Source: DATAPD01 sp036265385
GTDB taxonomy: Bacteria > Acidobacteriota > Terriglobia > Terriglobales > Acidobacteriaceae
Reading direction: 5' to 3'
Assembly (NCBI GenBank): GCA_036265385.1
Contig: DATAPD010000042.1
Span: 372,001 to 436,000, forward strand
DNA length: 64,000 nt
Part shown: positions 50,534 through 59,318 of the stretch, piece after piece
How the letters are laid out: every line of letters starts with the position of its first letter
Position numbering within the stretch: the first letter of the stretch is position 1
Notes under the pieces: model-generated
What the model saw: only the letters and a program-made list of their open reading frames with translations
Told to the model about the DNA's origin: nothing
Databases searched by the model: none
Translations under genes and position numbers: made by a program

Positions 50534-50623
50534 AAGCGGTTGGCATTTTGCGGAGAGCAGTCGACTCTTGATTATCCGCGGATGCAAGACTGACCTTTAC
50601 TACCGATCACTGAGAACTTATCT

Positions 50624-51607
50624 ATGTCCATCTTTGTAGTTGCCGAACAGCGCGAAGGGAAACTGAATCGAGTCTCATTCGAAACCATTGCCGCCGGGCA
50701 GGCGCTTGCCGCCGATACGGGCTGGCCATTGGAAGCCGTTGTCGTGGGCGCGAATGCGTCGGCCATCGGTTCGGAGATCGCAGGCACGAAGGTTGGCAAA
50801 GTGTACGCAATCGAAAGTGCCAAGCTTGCGCCGTACACGCCCGACGCGTTTTCTTACGCTCTGAAACAATTCCTTTCGGACAAGCAGCCCAAGCTGGTTC
50901 TTATGCCGCACACCTACCAGGTGCGCGATTTCATTCCAAAGCTGGCCACGGCAATGGGACGCACCGCCATCAGTGATTGCATCGGGTACAAGAAGGATGG
51001 AGAGAAGCTGATTTTCACGCGGCAAATGTTCCAGGGAAAATTGGCCGCCGACGTCACCTTCACCAGCGATGCTCCGTGGTTCGTCACATTCCAGAATGGC
51101 GCTTTCCGTGGAGACAAGGTTGAATCGGGCGCGAGCGCCGCGCCGGTTGAAAGCGTCAACGTCGAGATACCTGACAACGTTGTACGAAACAAGCCACAGG
51201 AAGTTTTCAAAGAGGCGAAACAGGCGGTTGATCTTACGCAGGCAGAGATCATTGTGTCCGTGGGCCGAGGAATCAAGGAGCAGAAAAACATCGAGCTCGC
51301 GCAGAAACTGGCAGAAGCGCTAGGCGGAGAACTCGCTGCCTCGCGTCCGATCTGCGATAACGGATGGCTTCCCATGGACCGCCAGATCGGTTCCTCCGGA
51401 CAGACCGTCGCCCCGAAACTTTATTTGGCGCTTGGGATTTCTGGCGCTATTCAGCACATTGTCGGCATGAAAGGCTCACGCACGATTGTGGCGATCAATA
51501 AAGACTCTGAAGCTCCTATCTTTGAAATTGCGGACTATGCGGTCGTCGGCAATTTGTTCGACATCGTCCCGCCATTGATTGAGGAAGTGAAGAAGGCAAA
51601 AGGGTGA
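50624..51607 (+). CDS. etfA: Electron transfer flavoprotein alpha subunit
   Basis: 327 residues. EtfA carries the FAD. The C-terminal FAD-binding region is complete: SRPICDNGWLPMDRQIGSSG near residue 238, LYLALGISGAIQHIVGMKGS near 267, and VAINKDSEAPIFEIADYAVV near 290. The N-terminal part shows the ETF alpha fold. It pairs with EtfB upstream and feeds the ETF:quinone oxidoreductase gene downstream. Its stop abuts a heptamer-period tract. Confidence 0.93.
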   Translation: MSIFVVAEQREGKLNRVSFETIAAGQALAADTGWPLEAVVVGANASAIGSEIAGTKVGKVYAIESAKLAPYTPDAFSYALKQFLSDKQPKLVLMPHTYQVRDFIPKLATAMGRTAISDCIGYKKDGEKLIFTRQMFQGKLAADVTFTSDAPWFVTFQNGAFRGDKVESGASAAPVESVNVEIPDNVVRNKPQEVFKEAKQAVDLTQAEIIVSVGRGIKEQKNIELAQKLAEALGGELAASRPICDNGWLPMDRQIGSSGQTVAPKLYLALGISGAIQHIVGMKGSRTIVAINKDSEAPIFEIADYAVVGNLFDIVPPLIEEVKKAKG

Positions 51608-51610
51608 AGA

Positions 51611-51680
51611 ACAAGTTTCAAGTTTCAGGTTTCGAGTCTCAAGGTGTGGGATGAAGAAAAGGCTTCATCGCTGGCTAATC
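51611..51680. repeat. Heptamer-period tracts after etfA
   Basis: CAAGTTT, CAAGTTT, CAGGTTT, CGAGTCT, CAAGGTG run directly after etfA. At 51669-51685 CTGGCTA and ATCGCTA continue the pattern into the C-terminus of the next minus-strand gene. Confidence 0.65.
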
Positions 51681-51961
51681 GCTAGCTTTCGTCCCAAGTA
51701 CCGCTGCAATAAGAACAGCCCACATGCCACGGCGGCCATGATTCCAAGCACCTGATCCATCCGCATCACTGCGATTTCCCATCGATCACGGTCAACACCC
51801 GCAACCGCGATGCGGACCATCTCATGACGGACGGCGGCGAACCCTCCATGCCACAACACCGGAACAAACTGAGCGGCGACCAGCAACCAAAACAATCCAA
51901 CCATCACTCCAATGCCGCGGATGATCGCAAGGAGTTGCCGCAGCGTCCAGTTTCTCTGCAT
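51665..51961 (-). CDS. Small membrane protein
   Basis: 98 residues from ATG 51961. Two hydrophobic segments (IIRGIGVMVGLFWLLVAAQF and VLGIMAAVACGLFLLQRYLG) with a soluble loop between. No family recognised. Its last residues (KLAISQR) and stop are encoded by a heptamer-period tract. It lies antisense to the etf genes. Confidence 0.45.
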   Translation of the reverse strand: MQRNWTLRQLLAIIRGIGVMVGLFWLLVAAQFVPVLWHGGFAAVRHEMVRIAVAGVDRDRWEIAVMRMDQVLGIMAAVACGLFLLQRYLGRKLAISQR

Positions 51962-52104
51962 GCCAATGCAGACACCGCAACACGCGATGAAGTTCCGCGC
52001 GAACGACAAAACGAGTCGAAGCCACTACAATAATTGGTCACAGAATCCGCGCTCATCCGTGTGAATCCGTGGCCAGAGTTTCCGAGCTAGAAGCAAAGGC
52101 CGCC

Positions 52105-53820
52105 ATGCTCATCTTTCGCAAATCTCTCGAAAACATTGACCGACCGCAGATGGAAGCCGATGTCGTCATTGTCGGCGGCGGCCCCGCAGGTATGGCTTGT
52201 GCCCTTCGACTGTCGCAACTCATCGACGAGCACAACGCCAAGAATCCCGAAGCGCAACTTTCCAAGGAAAACATTTACGTTCTCGAAAAGTCGCGCGAAA
52301 TCGGGCAGCACTGCCTCTCCGGCGCGCTTCTCGATCCGCGATCCATGCGCGAGCTTCTGCCCGGGTTCGAAAAAGAAGCTCCGCTCGATGCCGAAGTCAG
52401 CAAGGAAGCCGTTTACTTTCTCACTGAGAAAGGCAAGTTCAAGCTGCCCATCACGCCGCCGCCGCTGCGGGATCACGGCAACTACGTCATCTCGATCAAT
52501 AAATTCGTCAAGTGGCTTGGCTCGAAGGTGGAGGAAACGGGCATCACCATCTTCACTGGATTCGCAGGTTCCGAACTGCTTTATGACGGTGATCGAGTCG
52601 CTGGGGTCCGCACTGATGACAAAGGCGTCGACAAAGAAAACCAGCCGAAATCCAATTTCGAGCCTGGGTATGACCTGAAAGCGAAAGTAACAATTTTGGC
52701 CGAAGGCACTCGCGGATCGCTCACCAAACAATTGATCGAAAAGCTCGACTTGATGAAGGGGCGCAATCCGCAGACCTGGGGCGTCGGCGTCAAGGAACTC
52801 TGGGAAGTTCCTTCAGGCAAGATTCAGCCCGGCGAAGTCATCTACACCATGGGGTGGCCACTGACTACGAAAGAATACGGCGGAGCCTGGATCTATGGAT
52901 CAAAGGACAACGTAGTCTCTTTAGGGTTCGTCACCGCGCTCGATTATCCCGATCCGCGCCTTGATCCACAGCACGTTCTGCAGGATTTCAAGAAGCATCC
53001 ATTCGTTGCCGATCTGCTCGCTGGCGGAAAGATGATTCGTTACGGCGCGAAGTCCATGCCCTATGGCGGATGGTGGTCCATCCCGCCTGTTTCCGGCGAT
53101 GGTTGGATGCTGCTCGGGGATACCGCCGGCTTCCTCAACTCGGCGCGGTTGAAAGGGATTCACCTTGCGATCAAAAGCGGCATGCTCGCGGCGGAGGCCG
53201 CATTCGAAGCACTGAAGAAGAATGACACTTCTGCAGCGGCGCTGGGTTCGTTCCAGTCGAAAGTCGACGCCAGCTGGATCAAAGACGAGCTTTGGAAAGT
53301 TCGCAATTTCCACCAAGGCTTCGAGCATGGATTCTTTCCCGGCATGTTCCACGCTGGATTACAGCAGATCACGGGCGGACGTGGCCTCTATGCGCGCTAC
53401 TCCAACACTCCCGGATACAAGCACATGAAGAAGCTCGCCCAGCTTCCCGCCGATGGGGGAGGCGAGGCACGTCTGCTTGGCCCTGCGAAGGGTGACGGCG
53501 AACTCACGTTCGACAAGCTCACGGATCTTTATCACTCCGGCACCAGGCACGAAGAAGATCAGCCCGCGCACCTGGTCATCCACGATACGAACGTGTGCAA
53601 CGAGCGCTGTGTGAAGGAATTCGGCAGTCCGTGCCAAAATTTCTGCCCGGCGAATGTTTACGAGATGCTCGACGATCCGACCCAGCCAAATGGCAAGCGC
53701 ATCAGTCTGAATCCATCGAATTGTGTGCATTGCAAGACTTGCGACATCGCCGATCCCTACCAGATCATTACGTGGGTTCCACCGGAAGGCGGCGGTGGTC
53801 CGAATTACGACGGGATGTGA
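52105..53820 (+). CDS. Electron transfer flavoprotein:ubiquinone oxidoreductase
   Basis: About 571 residues. It passes electrons from reduced ETF to the quinone pool at the membrane. The N-terminal FAD fold is clear (DVVIVGGGPAGMACALRL), with a FAD C-terminal motif LLGDTAGFLNSARLKGIHLA near 350. The C-terminal [4Fe-4S] cluster cysteines are present (CQNFCPANVYEM and NCVHCKTCDIADP). The N-terminal start is ambiguous: GTG 52069 would add 12 residues, and ATG 52150 would remove 15. It follows etfBA, making a complete set for fatty-acid or amino-acid oxidation. Confidence 0.93.
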   Translation: MLIFRKSLENIDRPQMEADVVIVGGGPAGMACALRLSQLIDEHNAKNPEAQLSKENIYVLEKSREIGQHCLSGALLDPRSMRELLPGFEKEAPLDAEVSKEAVYFLTEKGKFKLPITPPPLRDHGNYVISINKFVKWLGSKVEETGITIFTGFAGSELLYDGDRVAGVRTDDKGVDKENQPKSNFEPGYDLKAKVTILAEGTRGSLTKQLIEKLDLMKGRNPQTWGVGVKELWEVPSGKIQPGEVIYTMGWPLTTKEYGGAWIYGSKDNVVSLGFVTALDYPDPRLDPQHVLQDFKKHPFVADLLAGGKMIRYGAKSMPYGGWWSIPPVSGDGWMLLGDTAGFLNSARLKGIHLAIKSGMLAAEAAFEALKKNDTSAAALGSFQSKVDASWIKDELWKVRNFHQGFEHGFFPGMFHAGLQQITGGRGLYARYSNTPGYKHMKKLAQLPADGGGEARLLGPAKGDGELTFDKLTDLYHSGTRHEEDQPAHLVIHDTNVCNERCVKEFGSPCQNFCPANVYEMLDDPTQPNGKRISLNPSNCVHCKTCDIADPYQIITWVPPEGGGGPNYDGM

Positions 53821-53861
53821 CGGCGTTCGCGCGGCGTGAGCGGAAGCAGGAGCCGCGCGCC

Positions 53862-53906
53862 GTCATCCCGAACGAGGCGTTCTTCGCCGAGCCGAAGGAT
53901 CTCATG
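53862..53906. repeat. Reverse-orientation dispersed repeat after the oxidoreductase
   Basis: The segment holds GTCATCCCGAACGAGGCGTT and then GCCGAGCCGAAGGATCTC. It is a diverged copy of the CTCGGAATGAC family in the opposite orientation. Confidence 0.55.
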
Positions 53907-53998
53907 TCACGTCCGCGCGCTCAGCCATTTAAGGCGGGGGACATGCGATGGCCCGCAAGCGAAGCGAACACTGCATCTAGTATCATCGTCCGCTACCC

Positions 53999-54748
53999 AT
54001 GTCCCCACGGCTCATATTGCTTTGCTGGATGACGCTGCTCGTGACTGCTCTCTTCGCGCAACAACCTAACAAACCTTCCGCCTTCGACGAATGGCGCGCT
54101 TCCCGCATAAATATCTACATGAACGATTTCGGAGAACTCGAGCGCTACCGCAGCGCTAATGCCGCCCTACTGTCCGCCAAAGGCGAACCGAACCGCGTTG
54201 TGTTCTTTGGCGATTCCATCACGGACTTCTGGAAACTGGATGAATACTTTCCGGGCAAGCCCTATGTGAATCGGGGCATCACGGCTCAGACTACGCCGCA
54301 GATGCTCATTCGATTTCGGCCAGATGTTGTGGATTTGAAGCCTGCGGCCGTTCTGATCCTTGCGGGGACCAACGACATTGCCGGCAACACCGGGCCGATG
54401 ACGCTCGAGCAGATCGAGTCCAACTACGCTTCGATCGCAGAACTCGCGCGTGCAAACAAAGTCAGGTTGATCTTTGGGTCCATTCTGCCCATTCACAACT
54501 ACACGCCCGAGTCGCAGGATTTCTTCGCCGAGCGTTCCACGGAAAAGATTTTGTCACTGAATCGATGGCTGAAGAATTATTGCGGAGAGAACGACTGTAT
54601 TTATCTCGATTATTTTTCGGCACTCGTGGACGATAAGGGCTTGTTGAAGAAAGAGCTTGCCGACGATGGTCTCCACCCGAATGCCGCGGGATACAAAGTG
54701 ATGGCTCCCCTCGCGGAGGCGGCGATTCAGAAAGCGGTGAGGAAATAA
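53999..54748 (+). CDS. SGNH/GDSL hydrolase
   Basis: 249 residues. A short signal peptide (ILLCWMTLLVTALFAQ) leads. The four SGNH blocks are visible: FFGDSITDFW (Ser, block I) near residue 71, NRGITAQTTPQM (block II), LAGTNDIAGNTG (Asn, block III) near 123, and DGLHPNAAGYKVM (Asp, His, block V) near 226. It is a periplasmic or secreted lipase/esterase or carbohydrate esterase. The substrate is unknown. Confidence 0.9.
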   Translation: MSPRLILLCWMTLLVTALFAQQPNKPSAFDEWRASRINIYMNDFGELERYRSANAALLSAKGEPNRVVFFGDSITDFWKLDEYFPGKPYVNRGITAQTTPQMLIRFRPDVVDLKPAAVLILAGTNDIAGNTGPMTLEQIESNYASIAELARANKVRLIFGSILPIHNYTPESQDFFAERSTEKILSLNRWLKNYCGENDCIYLDYFSALVDDKGLLKKELADDGLHPNAAGYKVMAPLAEAAIQKAVRK

Positions 54749-54801
54749 AGTGTCGAAGTGTGAAGGTTCCAGAGTTTCTAATTCCGCATGGGATATTAGC
54801 C

Positions 54802-54874
54802 GTTGAAACTTCGAAACCCCGAAACTTCTAAAACATGAAACTTGACGCCCGAAACTGCGGTTCTGAAACTTCCA
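54802..54874. repeat. Heptamer-period tract
   Basis: GAAACTT, CGAAACC, CCGAAAC and similar units with GAAACTT every seven or fourteen bases run for about 70 bases after the GDSL hydrolase gene. Confidence 0.55.
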
Positions 54875-55138
54875 TCCCCCTCCGCCATCTATAATGAAAG
54901 ACGAGTTTCCGACCTCGACTGCCGAAGGGCATACCCGGCACAGAGGCGAGGGAAAGAGCTTTTTTTGAGGTTCTTTGCGCACCTTTGGCTAAAGGCCTGT
55001 CGGTGGCGAGAGCAGAAGCTCCTCCCAAGGGTGCCGGCAGAAATGCCTGCACCTCCCGCGTCGTGAAAGCGGCGCATTGGAAAGGAAACGACTGCAGGGC
55101 TTCACCTCCCGCGTCCGTGGAATTTCCAAAAACAGCTC

Positions 55139-55168
55139 TTAGCACTTGGCATTTAGCACTTAGCAAAT
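55139..55168. repeat. Heptamer-period tract
   Basis: TTAGCAC, TTGGCAT, TTAGCAC, TTAGCAA, four seven-base units. Confidence 0.75.
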
Positions 55169-55203
55169 CCGGGCGTCGCCAAGAAGGGCGATGCTCTTCG
55201 GCT

Positions 55204-55259
55204 GATTGCTAAATGCTAACGACTAGATGCTAATTGCTTCGTTTGAGTGCTGAATGCTC
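55204..55259. repeat. Heptamer-period tract running into the moaA start
   Basis: GATTGCT, AAATGCT, AACGACT, AGATGCT, AATTGCT, TCGTTTG, AGTGCTG, AATGCTC: eight units of seven bases, the last containing the moaA start ATG 55254. Confidence 0.75.
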
Positions 55260-56243
55260 TTACACGACAGCCACGGTCGCACGATTCATGACCTGCGGAT
55301 CTCTGTCACCGACCGCTGCAACTACAAGTGTGTCTACTGCCGCACTGGCAACGAAGGTGCGATCTACGCGGAGCTTTCGTTTGACGATTACCTGCGCATG
55401 GCGCGCGTGTTTACCTCGCTAGGCATTACCAAGATCCGTCTGACCGGGGGCGAGCCGCTCCTCCGTTCGGGTCTCGTCAATTTCATTCGCGACCTCTCTC
55501 AGCTGCGCACGCCCGACTGGAAGAAACTCGACATCGCCCTCACAACGAATGGTCACCTTCTGCCGGAGCTCGCGCAGCCGCTCAAAGATGCCGGCCTGCA
55601 CCGCGTCACGGTTTCCATGGACGCCGTCGATCCAGACCGTTTTGCCCGTATCACCCGCGTGCCCAACGGATACGACAACGTTCTTGCAGGAATCCGCGCA
55701 GCCCGCCGGGTCGGCCTTGAACCCGTCAAGGTGAACTGTGTGCTACTTCGCGGATTCAACGAAGACCAGATCATTCCGTTCGGCATGTTCGCGCGCGAAG
55801 AAGGAGTGGTAGTCCGATTTATTGAATTCATGCCACTCGAAGAAGACCGAACCTGGACGCGCGACAAAGTCGTCTCGCTCGAAGAAATTGTGGCTCGCAT
55901 GTCCGAATACAAGCCGCTGGTCGAAATCCCCCACGAGCATTCCGAGACCGCGCGCCGCTACCGCTTCGAGGACGGCATTGGAGAGATCGGCATCATCGCA
56001 CCTGTTTCGCAACCGTTTTGCGGAGCGTGCAGCCGGATCCGCCTTACCTCCGACGGGAAGATTCGCACCTGCCTTTTCTCCGTCTGGGACCACGATCTGC
56101 ACGCGCAGATGCGACGTGGCGCAACGGACGACGACTTGCGCGACTTCATTTACGGAGTCGTAGAGAAAAAAGAAGCTCGCCACCACATCGGTGAGCCGGA
56201 TTTCGTGCCGGCATCAAGGACCATGGTGCACATCGGCGGCTAG
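55254..56243 (+). CDS. moaA: GTP 3',8-cyclase
   Basis: 329 residues. MoaA is a radical-SAM enzyme that starts molybdenum-cofactor synthesis from GTP together with MoaC. The N-terminal cluster cysteines are C22, C26, C29 (TDRCNYKCVYC). The C-terminal cluster is in QPFCGACSRIRLTSDGKIRT, with the third cysteine in CLFS. The protein ends in GG, the conserved C-terminal diglycine (MVHIGG). All catalytic parts are present. The start codon lies inside a heptamer repeat and no ribosome site is obvious, so expression from ATG 55254 is an inference from length. No other moa gene is in the window. Confidence 0.93.
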   Translation: MLLHDSHGRTIHDLRISVTDRCNYKCVYCRTGNEGAIYAELSFDDYLRMARVFTSLGITKIRLTGGEPLLRSGLVNFIRDLSQLRTPDWKKLDIALTTNGHLLPELAQPLKDAGLHRVTVSMDAVDPDRFARITRVPNGYDNVLAGIRAARRVGLEPVKVNCVLLRGFNEDQIIPFGMFAREEGVVVRFIEFMPLEEDRTWTRDKVVSLEEIVARMSEYKPLVEIPHEHSETARRYRFEDGIGEIGIIAPVSQPFCGACSRIRLTSDGKIRTCLFSVWDHDLHAQMRRGATDDDLRDFIYGVVEKKEARHHIGEPDFVPASRTMVHIGG

Positions 56244-56417
56244 CTCCGCTGACCCGCCCCCGCTTTTGCCCTATCGGCTACATTCACGGTCTGAGTTTTA
56301 CACTCACGAAAATGAATTTGATCTTTGCGCCCACTTGCCTCATCCGATCGAGTTCTGCCGGTATCTACTCTCCTAAGACCTGCAGTGAACGATTTCAATC
56401 TCCAGGAGACTTTCAAG

Positions 56418-56894
56418 ATGACCAGCAAAATTCTCGCAACATTTATAGCCATGGTTCTGACAACGAGCGCCATGGCCGGATCTCAGAAGGACATTGTCGA
56501 CACCGCCGTAGCAGCAGGAAACTTCAACACGCTCGCCAAAGCCCTTACAGCCGCGGGCCTGGTCGATACGCTCAAGGGTCCCGGGCCATTCACAGTCTTC
56601 GCTCCCAGCGACGAAGCCTTTGCCAAGTTGCCCGCTGGAACCCTCGACGATCTCCTTAAGCCGGAGAACAAGGAAAAACTCGTGGCCATCCTCACCTACC
56701 ATGTCGTCCCGGGAAGAGCGCTCGCGAAGGATGTTGCAGGCATGAGCGACGCGAAAACTGTGAACGGGAAGAGTGTCAAGATCATGGCTCACGATGGCAA
56801 AGTCATGGTCGACAATGCCAACATCATAAAGACGGATATTCAGTGCTCCAATGGCGTGATTCACGTTATCGATTCGGTGATCCTTCCCCAATAG
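56418..56894 (+). CDS. Fasciclin domain secreted protein
   Basis: 158 residues from ATG 56418, chosen because CCAGGAGACTTTCAAG precedes it. A signal peptide covers about 1-21. One FAS1 domain follows with the H1 motif GPFTVFAPSDEAFAKLPAGT near residue 58 and the H2-like end GVIHVIDSVILP. FAS1 proteins mediate adhesion or surface interaction. It is a single-gene unit followed by a strong terminator. Confidence 0.92.
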   Translation: MTSKILATFIAMVLTTSAMAGSQKDIVDTAVAAGNFNTLAKALTAAGLVDTLKGPGPFTVFAPSDEAFAKLPAGTLDDLLKPENKEKLVAILTYHVVPGRALAKDVAGMSDAKTVNGKSVKIMAHDGKVMVDNANIIKTDIQCSNGVIHVIDSVILPQ

Positions 56895-56915
56895 CGAGCA
56901 TGTCCCTTCACTCGA

Positions 56916-56949
56916 CCGGCCGGGAGCAGGTCTCTCGGCCGGATTTTTA
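56916..56949 (+). terminator. Intrinsic terminator after the fasciclin gene
   Basis: CCGGCCGGGAG-CAGGT-CTCTCGGCCGG (11 bp with one G-T pair) is followed by ATTTTTATT. The stop codon of the convergent ExbD-like gene overlaps its end. Confidence 0.9.
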
Positions 56950-58014
56950 TTGACGCGCTCGCTTTGGCTCTTCGATGGTTTTCGGGGTAAGAAGCACAGG
57001 AGTCGCATGCACTTCGCGAACGGTGTCTATCGCGTCTAAGGCCACGCCATAGGCCGAGTTGGTGTCCGCCTCGACATACACAATCCATTTCGGTCGGAGG
57101 GCGAGTTGTTTGCGAAGCTCGGTCGCGAGTCCTTCGCGCTTGATTTCTTTTGAGTTCAGAAACCAGCGATAGGTGCTGTCGCGGCCTGTCCACTTCGATT
57201 CGAGTCGGATGATCAACGGTTCCGGGGATAGGTCGGCCCTCCATTCGTTCGATCGCACAAGTCGAACATAAATGCCTTGCGTCTCAAGTCGGATTTGCAT
57301 CACGTACATTGAGATAACTAGAAAGAGCAGCACCAATGAAGCTACGATCCCGAACGACGGTAAACCTGACAGTCTGGGGATCTGACGCTGTGGTGCGTGC
57401 GAAGAAAGCAGATCTCCCGCGACTGCTGTGAGTGGCGAATCTCTTAACGGATTTTCGAAGCCGATCACGGCTTGCGAAATCGCGCGGAGGATGAGGCCTG
57501 CTCCACAAGTTACTAAAACTAGGCACAGCCATTGGAGTTTGATCCGGTAGGCCGCATAAGCGTCATTCCACGTCTCGACTTTCAATCTCGGATGGGCTGC
57601 ATTCAAACATGTGGGGGCGCCAAGGATTTGAGCTCGCAGAAAGTAATGCCCGGTCTTTCTGAGATCTGCTGCTCCGCCCCAACCCGCAAAGTAGTCGCCG
57701 GTCACGTCCGCAGTCACCCCGTCCGGACCCAGCAGCGTCCAATGAGTTGTGATTGCAGACTCGCGTTGCTCTCCCCGACATTCCGAAAGCCTGTTAGGGA
57801 AGTTGTAATCGGTAGTAATGGAGAAAGTGTAGCGACCCGCGAGATTTACTTCGAAATTGGCTGTTGCAGGACTGTTCTCGCTTATCAATATGGGAAGATC
57901 AAGCGGTGTGAACTCTCGGGTCGACAGCCAGCACTCATAACTAACGTAAATGATGAGCGGTATTACAATCAGCGCGATCCCGACCCAGCCCGACTTCGTC
58001 AGGCGCACGCCCAT
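56947..58014 (-). CDS. Membrane protein with ExbD/TolR-like C-terminus
   Basis: 355 residues. A first transmembrane segment lies near residues 10-27, then a periplasmic beta-rich domain with several cysteines, then a second hydrophobic region near 165-185. A third segment near 230-250 (IVASLVLLFLVISMYVMQI) is followed by a domain that resembles the ExbD/TolR periplasmic part (GIYVRLVRSNEWRAD, KEIKREGLATELRKQLALRP, IVYVEADTNSAYGVALDAID). ExbD/TolR use the proton gradient to drive TonB or Tol. A fusion to an extra N-terminal domain is unusual. No ExbB/TolQ partner is adjacent. Confidence 0.6.
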   Translation of the reverse strand: MGVRLTKSGWVGIALIVIPLIIYVSYECWLSTREFTPLDLPILISENSPATANFEVNLAGRYTFSITTDYNFPNRLSECRGEQRESAITTHWTLLGPDGVTADVTGDYFAGWGGAADLRKTGHYFLRAQILGAPTCLNAAHPRLKVETWNDAYAAYRIKLQWLCLVLVTCGAGLILRAISQAVIGFENPLRDSPLTAVAGDLLSSHAPQRQIPRLSGLPSFGIVASLVLLFLVISMYVMQIRLETQGIYVRLVRSNEWRADLSPEPLIIRLESKWTGRDSTYRWFLNSKEIKREGLATELRKQLALRPKWIVYVEADTNSAYGVALDAIDTVREVHATPVLLTPKTIEEPKRARQ

Positions 58015-58158
58015 TACCCTATTTAGACACCGGGACGAGGGCGCGCGGTTACCAGATATCCGAAGCCTCTCCTCTAAGGCCGCTACTTCAGTTCGGTTCT
58101 TCTCTTCACCAGCAGCCCCTTGCTACTTCCGTTCTCCCAGCACATCCAATAGACACCC

Positions 58159-58608
58159 ATGATCCCCGTCCGCGGACTCTTCGAAGCCCACCTCCCCGTC
58201 GCCAATCTCGATCGCTCGATGGAGTTTTACGGCGAGGCAATTGGACTCGAACGCGCGCAGCTGTTCCAGGAACGTAGGGTCGCTTTCTATTGGCTCGGCG
58301 GCCGCGGGGAAACGATGCTCGGCCTCTGGGAAACTGGTAGCGCACCGCAGCGTATGAGTCTCCACATAGCATTTAAAGTCGACGTGAATGACTTGCTCGC
58401 GGCCCCAGCGCGACTGAAGTCGGCTGGCATTGTCCCACGCGACTTTTCCGGCAATCCCACGGACGAACCAGTCGTCCTGGCCTGGATGCCAGCCCTCTCC
58501 CTCTACTTTCTGGATCCCGATTCTCACTCATTAGAGTTCCTGGCAATGCTCTCCGAGAAGCCCCAACCGGAGCGCGGAGTGGTCCGCTGGAGTGATTGGC
58601 GAAAATAG
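58159..58608 (+). CDS. VOC family (glyoxalase/bleomycin-resistance-like) protein
   Basis: 149 residues. The vicinal-oxygen-chelate pattern is seen: FEAHLPVANLDRSMEFYGEA near the N-terminus, MSLHIAFKVDVNDLLAAP in the middle, and YFLDPDSHSLEFLAML at the end, giving two betaalphabeta units with His/Glu metal ligands. It could be a glyoxalase, a fosfomycin- or bleomycin-resistance protein, or a catabolic dioxygenase; the substrate cannot be read. Confidence 0.8.
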   Translation: MIPVRGLFEAHLPVANLDRSMEFYGEAIGLERAQLFQERRVAFYWLGGRGETMLGLWETGSAPQRMSLHIAFKVDVNDLLAAPARLKSAGIVPRDFSGNPTDEPVVLAWMPALSLYFLDPDSHSLEFLAMLSEKPQPERGVVRWSDWRK

Positions 58609-58709
58609 CCTGGGACTGGACGAAGCAGCGCGGGTGCTGGCCACTAGTGCCAAACCCGAGTCGCGACTCCAGCCGACCTCTCGTGCTTATTCCGAGTAAA
58701 ATAAGGGCA

Positions 58710-59144
58710 ATGTCTACCCGCACTTTTACTCTCGACGAGGCGCGCGCGCTCCTGCCAGTGCTTCAATCCCTGCTGCGAACTGCAATTGAAGGCAAGAAGG
58801 TGGTCGAAGAGATCGACGCCGAATTTGCCGCGCTCACGTATCGCATTCACTTGAATGGGGGTACGTTCCTCAACATCCCGCAACTTGCCCAGCGCAAAGC
58901 CGAACGCGAGAAAACTTTTCAGCGGGTACAGGACGCGGTTGCTGAAATCCATGCCACTGGCGTGCAGGTGAAAGATCTCGATATCGGACTGCTCGACTTT
59001 CCATGTGAAGTCGAGGGCGAAATCATTCTGCTGTGCTGGAAGTATGGGGAAACCGAAATCGCTCACTGGCACGGTATGGAAGAAGGTTTCGCCGGGCGCA
59101 AGCCGATCGATGAGCGGATCGCAAGGGCGAAAAGGTCGAACTAG
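58710..59144 (+). CDS. DUF2203 family protein
   Basis: 144 residues from ATG 58710. The sequence begins RTFTLDEARALLPVL and ends with FPCEVEGEIILLCWKYGETE and IAHWHGMEEGFAGRKPID, the hallmarks of DUF2203 proteins. Their function is unknown; they occur as small helical cytoplasmic proteins in many bacteria. Its stop TAG (59142-59144) opens a heptamer-period tract. An upstream start at 58596 would overlap the VOC gene and is less likely. Confidence 0.85.
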   Translation: MSTRTFTLDEARALLPVLQSLLRTAIEGKKVVEEIDAEFAALTYRIHLNGGTFLNIPQLAQRKAEREKTFQRVQDAVAEIHATGVQVKDLDIGLLDFPCEVEGEIILLCWKYGETEIAHWHGMEEGFAGRKPIDERIARAKRSN

Positions 59145-59174
59145 TCGTCGGCAGTCCGCTGTCCGTCGTCCGCT
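59142..59174. repeat. Heptamer-period tract at the DUF2203 stop
   Basis: TAGTCGTC, GGCAGTC, CGCTGTC, CGTCGTC, CGC units begin at the stop codon. It is complementary to the tract at 59284-59318. Confidence 0.65.
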
Positions 59175-59283
59175 AAAACAAGTGTTCAGTGGCTAGTCTG
59201 CAAGAGTTCCTCTCCTCCCTATTTTAGCGCCTTTTGCAGTTACGCCCTTGGCGATTGCGCCAGCGGACAACTAAGCAGTGGCT

Positions 59284-59318
59284 TGCGGACGACGGATAGC
59301 CGACGACGGACGACGCAC
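59284..59318. repeat. Heptamer-period tract, inverse of 59142
   Basis: TGCGGAC, GACGGAT, AGCCGAC, GACGGAC, GACGCAC units end at the M28 peptidase stop. Together with the tract at 59142 it forms an inverted repeat with about 110 bases between. Confidence 0.65.

Larger units (their letters stand above)
54749..55253. other. Repeat-rich intergenic region before moaA
   Basis: No credible gene. The stretch holds heptamer-period tracts (54802-54874, 55139-55168, 55204-55259). It also has a hairpin GGTGCCGGCA-GAAA-TGCCTGCACC (55029-55052, one mismatch). CACCTCCCGCGTC occurs twice (near 55050 and 55103). A molybdenum-cofactor riboswitch would be expected in front of moaA in some bacteria, but I could not identify its consensus here. 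Confidence 0.5.

Noticed and set aside
54985..55212. A 75-codon open frame before moaA.
   Set aside because: The composition is that of intergenic repeats and there is no ribosome site or family resemblance.
54880..55253. Molybdenum-cofactor riboswitch in front of moaA.
   Set aside because: A mismatched hairpin is present, but I could not match the conserved core of that riboswitch.
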